From the NCBI GenBank assembly GCA_013398275.1, contig VZSE01000715.1, forward strand, positions 459,767-523,766: a DNA stretch of 64,000 nt. The letters run 5' to 3'. Source of the stretch: Promerops cafer (taxonomy: Eukaryota; Chordata; Aves; Passeriformes; Nectariniidae). The notes beneath the pieces were generated by a model that was given only the letters and a program-made list of their open reading frames with translations, had not been told where the DNA came from and ran no database searches. Position numbers and translations under genes: made by a program. Below are positions 1-12,205 of this stretch, in pieces (position 1 is the stretch's first letter; each line of letters starts with the position of its first letter).

Positions 1-870
1 GCCTCTTCTGCTGCATCTTTGAAACCCTGGATAATTAGAGGCATCACTTTGTCTCTTTCCTAGAGATCAAAACAGAAGTCAGAGTTCCATACACAGAAGT
101 GCTAGTCATTGCAAGACTGGTCCAAGGCTTTAACCACTCCAACCAAATGCCCTTGTGGCAAATAGTTCACAACAGAAAAGCAACCCTTAGGAAGAGCCTG
201 GCCTCCTGAAAAATGCACATTATCCCACAGAGTTATGGTTTTACAGCTCTGTGTAGAAGAGGTGCAAAGACACTCACACTGAAGAAACATTCTTCAAAAG
301 GTCTTATAAGAGTAATCAGAGTTCTGGAAACTCAGAACAACTATCCTGCTGCTGTAATCAGGTACAGCCACAGCAGTGCAGTGCTAAAAGGCAGTATTTA
401 ATCAAGATTGCATCTGGGCTCCATTAAACATCAAAGTTTCAACTTACATCCTTCTTAGAATAAACATCCCTTTTTTGCTATAGCAAAACAAACATACATG
501 CTAATCACTTCCACAAAAAAAAGAAAGAATAAAAATAAGAAGAAATATAAAAATAATAAAGAATGCAAAACCAACCCATAATTATCTATCCAGATTGATA
601 GATGAATTGGCAATCAAATACTGGCCTTTGATAGAAGGAAGCACCCCCTTTTGGTGGGGATGAAGGCAGCAGATAACAATGACACAGAAAACTGAACTTT
701 TTGCACATGACCTCAGAATGTTTATGAGGCAATGAACTAAGCCATTCAATAAGACCACCTCTTCTTTAAATGGCTTCAAACTTTGAGGAGAAATACACTG
801 AAGGTAAATATATTCTGAGCACATTTAGCTATTTTAGTCTTCCTTCAAGATCAAGTGCCAAAAATCTTAC
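1..870 (-). other. SEPHS1: SEPHS1 intron 4 (partial)
   Basis: This is AT-rich sequence left of the exon 4 donor. There is a purine/A-rich low-complexity patch at about 515-570. I see no exon, recognisable repeat or RNA gene. The next SEPHS1 exon must lie beyond the left edge. Confidence 0.8.
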
Positions 871-978
871 CCTATCTGTCATTTTATTGCTGATTCCAAG
901 GAGCATCAACATGTTGTCGCATTCTGTGACCCCCATGGCATAAAGGTCACTTAGGACATTGGCACACGCTATTCGTCC
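871..978 (-). CDS. SEPHS1: SEPHS1 exon 4: residues 100-135
   Basis: The exon is 108 nt, exactly 36 codons, [10 protein letters not shown] through NKMTDR. The acceptor is TTTTTCAG|GG and the donor AGG|GTAAGA. The segment [11 protein letters not shown] is the conserved helix of the PurM-like fold that follows the nucleotide-binding strand in selenophosphate synthetases. The next exon should begin with the residues after TDR (ERDK in human SEPHS1, from memory) and is not in the window. Confidence 0.97.
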
Positions 979-3900
979 CTGAAAAACAAAGAGAGACAAG
1001 AAAAAAAAACCTGCAGCACTGTTGGTGAATAACAGCTTCCATGAGCAAAGCTTCCAGTGTGAGTTTGCACTGAAACGCAGCTAGAGATTTGGTATGATCC
1101 ATTATGTGCTACGTGCCACCTAGAAGTGCAGGTATCCTTCCTTTTACAGGTATGCAGAGAATTCATCCCAGCTGTCTTGGTCAACATACTCTCCCGCTGA
1201 CTCCATAGTAATCCCAGAGTTCAGACTGGATGCCCAATCTGAGAGGCTGAAGTCAAGATCAACAGTCTGTCTTTGGTAACAAGCTCTGTTTACTTAACAT
1301 GGTAGGTATATTCCTATTAACTTCATTCCAGCAACAAACTGTACACCCTGATGGAGATGGCCACGGCATGGAAGTCACAACTGCTAGGAAGTTAATCCAA
1401 AAAGCACATATTGCTGAACTTCTGCATCAGAATATGCAGGAGACGGGTCCTTGATAAGAAAGATATCTGTTCCCTGCACTGCTCTGGAAGCCATGTCTGC
1501 ACTCCTCAGTTTCTAGCATAGAACTCCTCTTCCCAGAGGATACAGCTGTGCTGCCAGCACACACCCACACTGGGCTGCTTCCTCTGCTCTGGGGATGACA
1601 GTGTGTGCAGGGAATAAAGGAGCTCAGGGCTCCCAGGAACTGGATTTGCCATCGCGGAGGGAAGCTGTGTACCCCCACCACTCACAGAGTGAGAGAAACC
1701 CATTTATCTGTCACTTTCCAGGTGACAAGATCAGGCTGAATTTTGCTACAGCACCAAAAATTTTACTGACTGTTGTGTGTGTGTATCGCCACTAACATAA
1801 ACTTGAACAAGAGACAAAACTGTTTGTCTGCTGAAGATTCCTCTAAGAAGTCAGGAAGCTGACAGGACTGAGAAGCCATCACTCGCATTGCATGAGGTTA
1901 GTTACTCTAATTTTACTAAATTAATGGTTTTGAGTCAGGGTTTCTGAGGTATGGACCCAGCACAGACGAGACATCAACTTTCCTGATGAAGATGCAGAAC
2001 TTCCTCATACAGGGTATGCCCTAAGGGACAGCAGGATATTTTAAAATATAGGACATATTCTGTTGCGTTACTCTGGAAGACTCCATTCATTCTATGGAAG
2101 TTGTTTTAGGTTTACAGCTGCAGAACTGTAACCAACACGTGGCTTTATGATTTTAAGTCTGTGCTTTTCGTTATGTTCAAAGGCAACATCACCATGGTAA
2201 AAGCAACAACATGCTTATTAGATACAATTTGCAAAAAAAAGTAATATTTTCAGGCAGTTACTTCACTTGCTGATTACATGAAACAACATCTCCAAACCAC
2301 AAATAAATATAATACAGTTTTTTATAAATTCAAAAGTTTTCGGTGGCATCAGGGGAATCCCTGATATTTGGAACTGGAATATATTTTAATCATTTAAATC
2401 TTAAACTATTAAGAAAATAGTTGTGTACTGCACTATTTGAGGGATATTGGCTGTTAAATTTCTATATGCCTGCCATTTCCCTTTTGTGGAACTATCAAGC
2501 CATTCTCTGTTATCTTCAGTATTTACCAAGCAAACTGCTGGTTTGTGCCCTGTTAGGAATGACAGATAAGTTTTTAAAACCGTAAGGACAACACCTCTGA
2601 TAGTCAGAGGTCAGTCTAATAATGCTTTTGCCAACTGCCAAAACCACTATGGAAACAAATTCAGGGAAGGGCAATTCCCAAGTCTGAAGGAGCAGAGTGA
2701 ACAACACAGGGCTTTTGTGAACACCAGCAAACCCAGCAGGGCTCACAAACAGGGCTCAGCCTGGCCGGGTCCTGCAGGCCACCTGCCTGCTTGCATAGTG
2801 CCCTGAGACACGAAGATCTGTGTGCAATACTAAGAACTATTTGTAAGGGCAAAGGATGAAGACTCAGACACCCATCTCCAGTCTTGAGTGAAGGTTCTTA
2901 AAAACAGCAACAAAAAGGTTCCTGGATGGAAGAGGAAAGATATACTCCCTCAAACCAGCTAGTTTCCTGCTCCTGTACTCAAACAGGTGTCTCCACAGCG
3001 CTACAACAGAGGCCAGTATCCAGTACTAGTCCCAGTGAATTGATACTTCTTACAAAACCTTTTTTCAATTGCTTGTAACTTTTCTAATAAATCATTTAAG
3101 CTGAATAAATCCTATGCTTGGTATAGATTTTACAGGTGTACATCCTAGGGACAATTTTGCACATGGACTGAGTATTTTCAAGGACAAAGTCAAAGTGAAG
3201 GAGAAAGAGGAAAATAAGGAAGAATGATTTTGCATATAACTGCACAACTTAGTTTTAAAATAGGCAGTGCCAGTGTGAGAGAAAGCTGTTTTCTGAAGCA
3301 GAAATCGGAAGTTCAGCTGAGTCCACAAGCAGTTTTGCCTTCCTCAGCTGTTTCCTAATCTCTTCTGTCACAGCACCCAGCTTGGAGTTCATTTGCACTT
3401 TTGGCTTTCCCTTTTTGCTTCCTCTCCTCCAATTAGGAAGAGAGATCAGAAAAGGAGCTGCAGGTAAACCCCATGCACAGAGAAAGGAAGAGACTCTAGA
3501 TCAGGGAACACCCACTCAAAACCAGACTAGAAGTGCCTGGGTAAGGAGACAGAGGGGAAAGGCAAGGAGGAATGTGCACTGCAGGTGAGTGGTACTGGTA
3601 ACATAGTAACAACAGGCACAGGTAAGGGGACACCTGGACTTAAACCATGCAAAGAAGCAGTTGGAGAAGCAGGAGCATGTCTGGAGCAGAGGAGGACAGA
3701 GCACACTCCTTTATACAGCCTGGACACCAACTCAAAGTTCCCAAGTCTCGCAATTCCTCTGCTTGTAACAACCATCCATAAACCCTGTGGCAAACTGTAT
3801 TTGACTGTCCTCTAACCAATGTTGGCCACACAACTAAGAGGTAATCCCCACTGTCCCTTAGGGTACTCTTGCCCTCAAGAGAGAGGTCTGAGTAGAGGGT

Positions 3901-6900
3901 CCAGGAGCAATAACCCTGCTGGATCATCATCAGTGGTATCAGCAAGAAGGCTTGAGACAAAATCCCCATCCTCAGTTAGCTCTTAGGAAGAAATACACAT
4001 ATGTAAACAGATTAGGAAGTGGTCAGCCACCAGATTAAAATAAATGCTCTCAAGAATGAAAAGTGAAGGACTTGAGAGTTAGACAGCACCAAAGTTACAG
4101 CTGCTGGTGCATGTGGATCACAGCACAGACTGTAACTATGATGCAACCACTGAAGCTGGACTAAGGCCAAATTTACATTCCACTCCTACCACACTGACCT
4201 AAACCTCATCTGGGCACAGGCTCATCTATCTACCCCTGTGGCATTTGTATCTCCAAATAAAGCAACCCTCCCCCTTCACCACAGCCTTTAACACTGTCCC
4301 TCAAGTTTTTGTTCTAGGTGAGAAAAGAGTTTCTCAGATGATGAACTTGAACACAGATCCTGAAAACATTTTTTTTTCCTCTGGTCCCTGATGAGTTTCC
4401 ACATGATATTAAAGCAACCCACTTGAGTCAAACTTCTCAGGAGAGCCCAACAACTCCATACTCCAGAGGCCAGCCTGAGATTTTAGGCAGCTCAGTTTGC
4501 AGAAAGAGAGCTCTCCTGGAAGAGAAATTACAGGAGCTAGGCTTACATATGTGCACAGCACGTGGTCAAGCATGCCAAACAGAAGAAAAAGAAAAAAGAT
4601 GGTCCCAATCTCAAACTGTGTCTAAAACCTACCAGAGAGGTCTCACAGAGCAAACAAACTGACAGCAGCACATTTAACATTCAGTCACACCAACAGCAGT
4701 AAAAGCAATGGAGTCACATCCAAACCACAGAAAACATGAATTCTAGCACCCTTCATTTACCATTTTCTTATAGCTTAATTAAAGTCTTTTTTTAAAGCTC
4801 ATTTGTTTCCCAGGCTCTGTTCAAGTTGATACTGATCACTGCCACACATGCAGGAATCTCTGCTGAGACAGACTAAATATGCCAGGAACACAGAAGGAAC
4901 CAAGGCCAAAGTGCACACACCTTCCAACCAGTCATTTCAACGTGTCCTTGTTCAACTGAAGGCAGCACCACAGGAAAGCTGGTGTTCACAAGGCACTCTG
5001 AAATTGCCAGGTGCTATTGCCAACTACTGACATTGGATATTTCCAGTTCTAACGGGTTACCTAGTTATTTCAATACATCAAAAAAGGCCAATCACAACAT
5101 GGGTCTGCTCGTAAGTGGAGTTTACTCTCTGCTACTTCACAGGCTGCTCTTTTTCCCGCTTTTGGGCTCTTCAAACCAAATCCCACGGAACACGAGATGA
5201 AGGGAAATCTGAATTAAAGGTGGCAGTTCTCCTAACTTTCACCTACACAGAAAGCAGCACTGCAGAATTCCTGGCCAATATGGGAAGTTCCAGGATGAAA
5301 TTATGCCTTTCCTTCTTTATGTCCATTTAGGAAAGACTCTGAATGCAATTAATCACACAATTTGCACTGCACATCTAGAAGAAACTGTCAGAACTGCCAT
5401 CATGTTGGTGAGAAGCCCAAATCAGCAACAGACCCAAGAACCAAGTTTAGCCAACTTACCATCATATAAGGGTCATCCACAATAGGATAAATATAATCTG
5501 TCGTCTGGACTAACGACAAACCTCCATGTCTTAATGGAATAACACAAGTGTCCATCCCAATTCCTGCAAAGACAGAAATCCATGAGTGAGGTGGGCAACT
5601 GTGTCCTGAATTATCTGTTGCTCTTAACAAAAGAGTTTATACAACATGTTTGTGAAAAACAACTCCTAACATTGCCTCAACAGACATGGCAAATTCGTTC
5701 ATCAGAGAAAGCACATAGCACAAGTAATAGGAAAAAACAAGCAAAGAAAGAAAACTCCTGACTGGAACTGAACATAAGTGCAAATGGCCGAAGGCAAGAA
5801 TTAAACTACAATGTTCTTTATTCTTTTGCAGCAGCTTAACAGCACATCAAGAATACCTGTGCTTTTATGTAAATACATTTAAAGTTAAGAACTAAGTACA
5901 CTAACATTGTCAAAAGCAAATAGGTTTTCCTGTCACTCCGATCTCAACAAAAACGCTGTGACAGCTGTGAAGGGACACAGCATCTCATAAAGGACATTCC
6001 CTCACTTCAGAAGGAACAAGAACTCCGCAAGTCACAGCCCAGGCCCTCAGTGAAAGACGATTTAGCCACTTGGAGCTTTAGCAACAGCATTAACCTCGCC
6101 TTGCAAGGCTGGAAGGTTGCAGATCACCTAATAGATACAGAACTCCTTGGAGAAAACCACAACGCTGAGCACAACAACCTTTTCCCTGACAGTGGCTATT
6201 TCAAACAGAACATGTGATATTAGAGCCTCCCAGCATTTCCTGCAATGGAAGAGCCCACACCAAAGGGGCAGGTGACAAATCACAACATGCTGGCTCAGCC
6301 ACACTCTCCTACGGATAGCCTTGTGCCCCGCAGCAATGGCAGGAAGCTTACCTCCTTCCTGGGCTGGCAGCAAGCTGCCTGGAATTACTGTGCATGCCCC
6401 ACAGAGCAAGAGTCTTCAAAATAGCCCATTTTTAGGGAGCAGATGTCACACAAGAACCTTTCACCATGTATTAAGGAAACATACTACCCTAGCAAGAGCT
6501 ACAAACCAGTGTTTGGCAGTGCCCTGGACAGGGATGGAGCAAGCTGCTGTCATCTGAGTCTTACTGAGGGGACAGAGGTCTTCCAGGCAGTCAGTATATA
6601 GGTGGAGAGGATCTTGCCTCTCCTGCCTAGAGAGGCAGGAGATCTTGCCTTGGAAGAGAACACATACTGACAAGCTCCCAAGCAGTAATTTAGGGTTGCT
6701 CAATCTCCACAGAAGCTCCCAAGCCGCTATGCCTGATGTCCAGCGCCTCCAGGGAAGGGCACATAAGCAGTCACAGAGAAGTGGCCCAGGTGCAGGAGCT
6801 GTTCTGCCCTCAGTTCACCTATTCATACCACAATGCTGCAAGACCGACTTCACCTGCGCATTTTTCCACAATTTCAGCAAAAGCGCTGTTTGACAGACAG

Positions 6901-8912
6901 GCCATGGGGCTACAGTGATGGTCCTTCTGAGGCTGTGCTAATGTTCCACCAAAACAGGTCTGAATAACAAGCCAATCTGTTCAGAGCCGTGACTGATTTC
7001 AGGTCTGTAACAGCTCTGAGAATAAACATCACATTTGCAGTTCCTTACTCACAGTTGTATTTAAGTTTACTCTGGGTAACATCTCTTGCAGAACTAAAAA
7101 GGGGAGAGCTTGAGCCTGCTGTTGGCAACCTCCCTCCTGACTGCATTTCAAAAGCATGGTGCCTATACACAGGTGGCAAAGTTACCTGTCTATACCTTTT
7201 AAGTACAAGACATCAAAGGCAAATCTCACACCAAACTTACCCAAAGACACATTTGCTAAAGGGATACTCATCACAAAAGCATATTTTAAAAGAGACCTGA
7301 ACTCTTCACCTTCTGTTACTAACAGATTTTCTGTTACATAGTATCACACCTACACACTGACAGTGTAAATCTACGTTTATACCTTTTCATATAGCTGTAG
7401 AGGAGAAGTCTACTGGCAGTTCCATTATGGTTTAGAGCCTGTAAGTTTGTAAGAGAAAAAAAATCCAAACCAAACTATTGCTGATTTTAGAAAATTACCA
7501 AATTGAAATGCTGTTGTGAACAGATTACTTAATTTAGAAAAATACATATAAATAGCAATTTGGGCATGAAAAAAAGATAAAAGTGTCCTCCATCAGAGAA
7601 TATTAAATTATAGTGCCACCCCAGCTTCACAATTGCTGCTTAGACACGTCACACAAAGATCCCCATTGTTTAAGCAAGAGCATGGGCGCCTTACTAATCT
7701 CTGATTATATCCAATCTCTACCAGAATAATGGGTTGCAACCTGTTAGCCTGCTAATAGACAATTAGCAATGTTTATATAATTCTAAATAAGGTTATTGAA
7801 CACTAAACTGATAATGAAATAACTTCAGAATAAATCCCCCATTGATATTCCTAAGTTGAAGGGGAAAAAAAACATTCTGCACTGCAAAGAGATTGAATAT
7901 GCAGGGCTGAGTAAATAGACAAACAGAATTAAAAGTGTCATTAAACACATTATCTACATTAATTTATCTATATCAATATTAGGTACAGTAGCTGGTATCA
8001 AAATACCTACGTTTGCCCTGTTCCCCATGTAGGTGGCTTGTGCAGGTTGTTTTCCCTTATTGCTTGCATCATTGTGCAAATATCAAAGAGAAAGTGAAGC
8101 TGGCAAGAACACAGAGGTCTTGGAAAGGCAGCCTTTCCCAGGCAGCTTCTACAGGTGAGCAAAAGAGTTAGAGTGGGGAACAACGAAAGGACTCAAAGGA
8201 ATAATGACAATTGTGAAACAATTCGCTCCCAGTCAGCTGAAGCAAGGAAGTTCTCTTGCTCACTTTCTGCGACCCAGGAACAGAGGGGAGGGGAGGGAGA
8301 GGGGAAATTCACCTGGGGGTCATCCAAATTCCTTCATCCATTGCATGAAATTCCAAATGCAATGCATGAACATAAAAGTCTAGAAATTAACTGACAGGAC
8401 TTCATTTTGCACAGCATCTACTGGGGGGAAAGGGAGGAGCAGACTAACACCTAAGCATGTGCCCATCACAGTGGCCATTCCTGAGTGTTTTGACTTTGTA
8501 GTTGACTGCACTGCAGGATGTTAAATAATTAAGACAATATTCTTGTATCCCAGATGCCAACAAATGACAGCATGAGATTCATTCTTCAGCTTTCTGGATG
8601 CTGTGCATGCATTATACAACACACAATTTTCAAACTGGTTAAACAAATCACAAATGTGATCGTGTCACTAAGCAAACTGAGCAGAAGGACCACCAATGTC
8701 CAGAGCAGCAACTACTTACCCAACCTGGGCATAACTGCCCCCAAGAACTGTTCATCTTCCTGAAAATGGTTTTCTTGTAGAGATTCAAGCAGTTTCTGTA
8801 AGACATCCTGCGGCACTTTGCAGCCTGTGCCCTTCAGTTCAGTGAATCGGGTCAGACGGAAGCTCTTGTCCAGTTCGTAACTTTCTGGGTTAAAGGACTC
8901 CCGAACAGACAT
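871..8912 (-). CDS. SEPHS1: SEPHS1, selenophosphate synthetase 1 (spliced, 5' part of the CDS)
   Basis: Three coding exons (8720-8912, 5460-5563, 871-978) join in frame to give residues 1-135, from [10 protein letters not shown] to NKMTDR. The match to vertebrate SEPHS1 is close to identity as I recall that protein (about 390 residues), so roughly the last two thirds lie left of the window. The N-terminal part holds the glycine-rich catalytic loop KGTGCK (residues 27-32). The Sec/Cys position of true selenophosphate synthetases is Thr29 here (codon ACA), which marks the SEPHS1 paralogue rather than SEPHS2 (Sec, TGA). The PurM-like ATP-binding half starts in exon 3 ([17 protein letters not shown]) and continues in exon 4 ([16 protein letters not shown]). 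The family makes selenophosphate from selenide and ATP; SEPHS1 itself is thought to lack strong activity and to act in redox homeostasis. No frame break is seen. Confidence 0.97.
979..5459 (-). other. SEPHS1: SEPHS1 intron 3
   Basis: This 4.5-kb intron separates exons 3 and 4. It is ordinary mixed-composition sequence. Open frames up to about 110 codons occur on both strands but none has a family resemblance, flanking splice logic or coding-like composition. I recognised no CR1 fragment in it. Confidence 0.8.
5460..5563 (-). CDS. SEPHS1: SEPHS1 exon 3: residues 65-99
   Basis: The exon is 104 nt. With one base carried from exon 2 it makes 35 codons, [10 protein letters not shown] through DDPYMM, matching the start of the PurM/AIR-synthase-like N-terminal domain of SEPHS1. 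The acceptor is TTTGCAG|GA and the donor ATG|GTAAGT. The Asp residues of DTCVIP and VDDPYMM belong to the conserved nucleotide/metal-binding region of the family (family knowledge). The exon is phase 1 in and phase 0 out, agreeing with both neighbours. Confidence 0.97.
5564..8719 (-). other. SEPHS1: SEPHS1 intron 2
   Basis: This 3.2-kb intron separates exons 2 and 3. It carries a small inverted repeat at 6619-6642 (10-bp arms, 4-base loop) inside a pair of 10-base direct repeats (6610-6619 and 6641-6650). The stretch 7,450-8,000 is AT-rich. No exon or transposon was recognised. Confidence 0.8.
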
Positions 8913-8972
8913 GGTTCTCTCCCACAGACTGCCGGCCTCTCCCACTCCAGAGCAACGGGATCAGTTTCTCTG
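8720..8972 (-). CDS. SEPHS1: SEPHS1 exon 2: end of 5' UTR, start codon and residues 1-64
   Basis: The ATG is at 8912-8910 in a good context (ACCATGT) and is the first ATG in the exon; the frame stays open upstream but only with non-ATG codons. Coding sequence 8720-8912 is 193 nt, that is 64 codons plus one base, ending MPRL and the first base of Gly65. The donor is G|GTAAGT (GTAAGT complement at 8714-8719). The acceptor is a CAGCAG tandem at 8970-8975, so the exon starts at 8972 or 8969; this lies in the 5' UTR. It contains the catalytic loop KGTGCK with Thr29 and Lys32. Confidence 0.97.
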
Positions 8973-10470
8973 CTGATCAGTCTCATTAAAAAATAAAAAT
9001 AACAATTAAAAAAAACAAGGAACATTGGAAATTCCTATGACCTGCAAGACAACATGTTTTCCACATGGTGCAAGTTAAAAGAAAAAGAAAGCACTCGTTG
9101 TGATTGTTCACCTGTTAAGACAGGTGTGCACATATCACACAACTCATTTCCCTACGACCACAAAGGGATGACTCCTCATCCTACCTTCTGACATTTGAAA
9201 CTATAACTATGCCACATGAATCAGAGAATAAACTTCTTTTCCAGATATGCTGTGTAAGGTTTTCATTAAAAAATGAATCTAACACACTTACTGACCTCAT
9301 TTAACAGAGAGGTAATGAAAGAAAGAATAGTTCCCAGAGCACAGAGGCCAACTTCCAAAAGGCAACCTGGGCCCTGATCCTGCAGCATGCTCAGCAGAGA
9401 CATCTGTTTGTACTCAGCTCAGTGTGGGGTCATAATTTTAGCCATTAACATATTAATCTCAAAAATAAGATGCTTTTCAAATAATGGCTCTGCTTCAGCC
9501 CTGGAGTAAGAAGCTGAAGCTTCATAATACACCTGTTGTCCTCGGGAGAAAACACAGTCCTGGTGTTCTGTTAGTACAGGGAGCAGAAGAACAAAGAGGC
9601 CGTATTTAAGCAGAGTGGTTCACCTACAAGCAAGCCAGTTTACCTTTTAGTATGCTCGCAGACAAAAAAAATGCTGAAAAGTTTCTTGCCTCTTCAGCCC
9701 TTTTTTAGTCAGCTAATGATACAGAAAATCAGAGAACTGCCCATTAAAATGGTAATGTAAAAAGACACTGATGCAATTCATTTAATAAAATTCTTAACAA
9801 TGCATGTCTAATTTTAGAACGTTTTTCCACTCTGAGTCACATCCACCACACTCCAAAACTAATAAGAGGCCTAACTGAGACACTGACTTCTAAACAGGAA
9901 CGGCTGTGATAAAATACAATTCATCTTTCTCAGAGAACAAGTTTTCAGGAATTACTAAAGACAACCTGTCCAGTGATAGTTTCTTAGAAAGCAAGGATGC
10001 TGCGTAACAGCAACAAGAACAGAGTTCAGTGGCATCACTGACAAAACCTGATACTGATGGTCATGCCCTAATGAGGTTAAGCTGAAAAGAAGAATTCAAG
10101 CGACTGGTATTTGCCAAGTTCAACTTTGCTAAATGAGGGAAAGAAGTAAATCTACAGACTACACTGTATCTGCCCTACACAGCACTTGTTAATAAGTACA
10201 TCTGTTCCATAAACCTTTAAGTCAATTTATTGACTATAATTTGTAGGAACTGAAGTTTTAAGTTCCCTAAGGACTTTTGATGTGGAGCCCAACTCCCCTT
10301 CAGTGTTTCCCCTCCTTCTCTGGGAGGTGTGGCACTTATTTAAAACAAATCTTCCAAAGCCTAGGCTCGGGCAGAAATCCAAACTCTAGTTACAAGAACG
10401 TGTCTTGGATGAGCAATGAATTCAGTTCCTAACTGTTGTCTTCCAGTGCAAGACACTAAGCACTTGGAAG

Positions 10471-10488
10471 AAAAAAAAAAAAAAAAAA
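10471..10488. repeat. A18 homopolymer
   Basis: An uninterrupted run of 18 A in SEPHS1 intron 1. It is not adjacent to a recognisable retrotransposon. Confidence 0.9.
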
Positions 10489-10949
10489 GCGTCTGGAAAA
10501 CAACCTGTCAACAGAAATAGAAGGAGATAAAAGCTCTTCAAGGAGGGGGGGATTTTTTTTTTCTTCATTCTTTTTTAACACTTCACCCTAATTAATTCCA
10601 GAAAATTATAAAAAGCAGCTTACCCCACAAGGGAAACATCTTCCTTCATCTAACCAGTCAGTGCAATAAGCTCAGCACCCCCTGCCTACTTGCACAGGGA
10701 TGGATGCAGAGGCCATAGCCTACAAGGAACTTTTTGCAGCCTTGAGGACTGTAAGGACACAGTTCCCCTGTTTGAAAACAACTCGTGAAACAAACAAGAT
10801 GATTTCATTTAATGGAAAACATCCCCAGTGCAAGAATACGGTAACTTTTCTAGTAAAGATCTGATTAAAGCTGCATGCAACTGTCTAATTCACAGACTCC
10901 CATGGGAGCAACATTCTCCGCAAGACCAAGTTTCGGTGACTTCGGTGGT

Positions 10950-11096
10950 CACAGCACTGAGCCTGGCAGAGTCCACGAAGAGTTTGGACAACTCTCAGGC
11001 ACAAGGTGTGATGCTTGGGGCTGTCCTGTGCAGAGCCAGCAGCTGGACTGATGGCCCTTGTGAGTCCCTTGCAACTCAGAACATTCTGTGATTCTG
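10950..11096 (+). mobile_element. CR1 LINE 3' fragment
   Basis: The segment from GAGCCTGGCAGAGTCC to the terminal ATTCTGTGATTCTGG matches the CR1 3' end and aligns by eye with the copy ending at 21,050 (shared GTTTGGACAA and GACTCCTTGTGAGTCCC-like stretch). It is 5'-truncated, as is typical, and sits directly beside the SEPHS1 CpG island. Confidence 0.8.
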
Positions 11097-11229
11097 GCAG
11101 TCCACGCAGCATTGCGATGTGAGCGGCAAGCATCCCTCCCCAGCAGCAGACAACACCTCCTAACCCAGACGTTTCTTACTTTAAAAGAGCGGCATAATAA
11201 ATATTAAAAGCTAAAGTTTAACCCTTGCC

Positions 11230-11768
11230 CTCCTAAACTGCAGAGAGAGGAGAGCACAGGAGCGAAAAGGGGGGGGAGGGAGGGAGAACTGGAGCCAGGT
11301 ACATACCCCAAACAAACCCCAGCGCACCCGCCGCCAGCCCGACCGCCCGAGACACACGAGGCGAGGCGCTGCAACCACCATCGATCCGGGGAATGCGGCG
11401 GGGAGCGCTGCGGGCAGACATGGCTCCAGGACACCTTAAATTTCCAGCCGCTGCCTTTAGAGGCAAACCCGGGGCCTTCGCTGCCGCTCTTTGTGCAGCC
11501 GGAGAGGCAGCGGGGGAAGAGGACGAGGAGGAAGAAGCTGCGCGCGGAGCGGCGGTGGCAGCGGCCCTTTCCCGGGGTGCGGTGGGGACGGAGCCCACGG
11601 GTTTCCGACCCCGGTGTCCCCTGTGTCCCCACGTGCAGGTACGGTGTCACCGGGGCGGGGTTCACCCCTCGCTGGCGGGGACGGCCGGTGGGATGTTGGG
11701 AGCAGACCCCCCCAGCCACCGACACTCCGTAACGGGGAGGGAGGGAAGCACGGGGGTGGGGGGAGGAA
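11230..11768 (-). promoter_or_regulatory. SEPHS1: SEPHS1 CpG-island promoter and probable non-coding exon 1
   Basis: Composition changes abruptly to GC-rich sequence dense in CpG at about 11,230 and stays so up to an assembly gap. A perfect GC box GGGGCGGGG lies at 11,652-11,660 and an E-box CACGTG at 11,630-11,635. No TATA box is evident, as is usual for a housekeeping CpG-island promoter. A minus-strand donor G|GTATGT at 11,301-11,306 could end exon 1. The start site cannot be placed, and part of the island falls in the gap. A plus-strand open frame also crosses this island (see findings), so divergent transcription is possible. Confidence 0.7.
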
Positions 11769-12142
11769 NNNNNNNNNNNNNNNNNNNNNNNNNNNNNNNN
11801 NNNNNNNNNNNNNNNNNNNNNNNNNNNNNNNNNNNNNNNNNNNNNNNNNNNNNNNNNNNNNNNNNNNNNNNNNNNNNNNNNNNNNNNNNNNNNNNNNNNN
11901 NNNNNNNNNNNNNNNNNNNNNNNNNNNNNNNNNNNNNNNNNNNNNNNNNNNNNNNNNNNNNNNNNNNNNNNNNNNNNNNNNNNNNNNNNNNNNNNNNNNN
12001 NNNNNNNNNNNNNNNNNNNNNNNNNNNNNNNNNNNNNNNNNNNNNNNNNNNNNNNNNNNNNNNNNNNNNNNNNNNNNNNNNNNNNNNNNNNNNNNNNNNN
12101 NNNNNNNNNNNNNNNNNNNNNNNNNNNNNNNNNNNNNNNNNN
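11769..12142. other. Assembly gap of 374 N
   Basis: A run of 374 undetermined bases interrupts the GC-rich island. Loss of sequence at GC-rich promoters is common in bird assemblies. Apparent open frames that run through this gap are meaningless. Confidence 1.
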
Positions 12143-12205
12143 CGCCCCGCAGTTCAGCACGTGTGGGCAGCCAGGGTGAGTGTGGGGGGTCTGGTCCCTT
12201 CATGC

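Larger units (their letters stand above)
8973..11306 (-). other. SEPHS1: SEPHS1 intron 1 (5' UTR intron), extent inferred
   Basis: The exon 2 acceptor shows that an upstream non-coding exon exists, and the GC-rich island from about 11,230 is its natural location. The interval between is mostly AT-rich, with an 18-base A run at 10,471-10,488 and one plus-oriented CR1 fragment at its right end. The right border at 11,306 depends on a candidate donor, GG|GTATGT on the minus strand (complement 11,301-11,306), and is uncertain. Confidence 0.5.
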
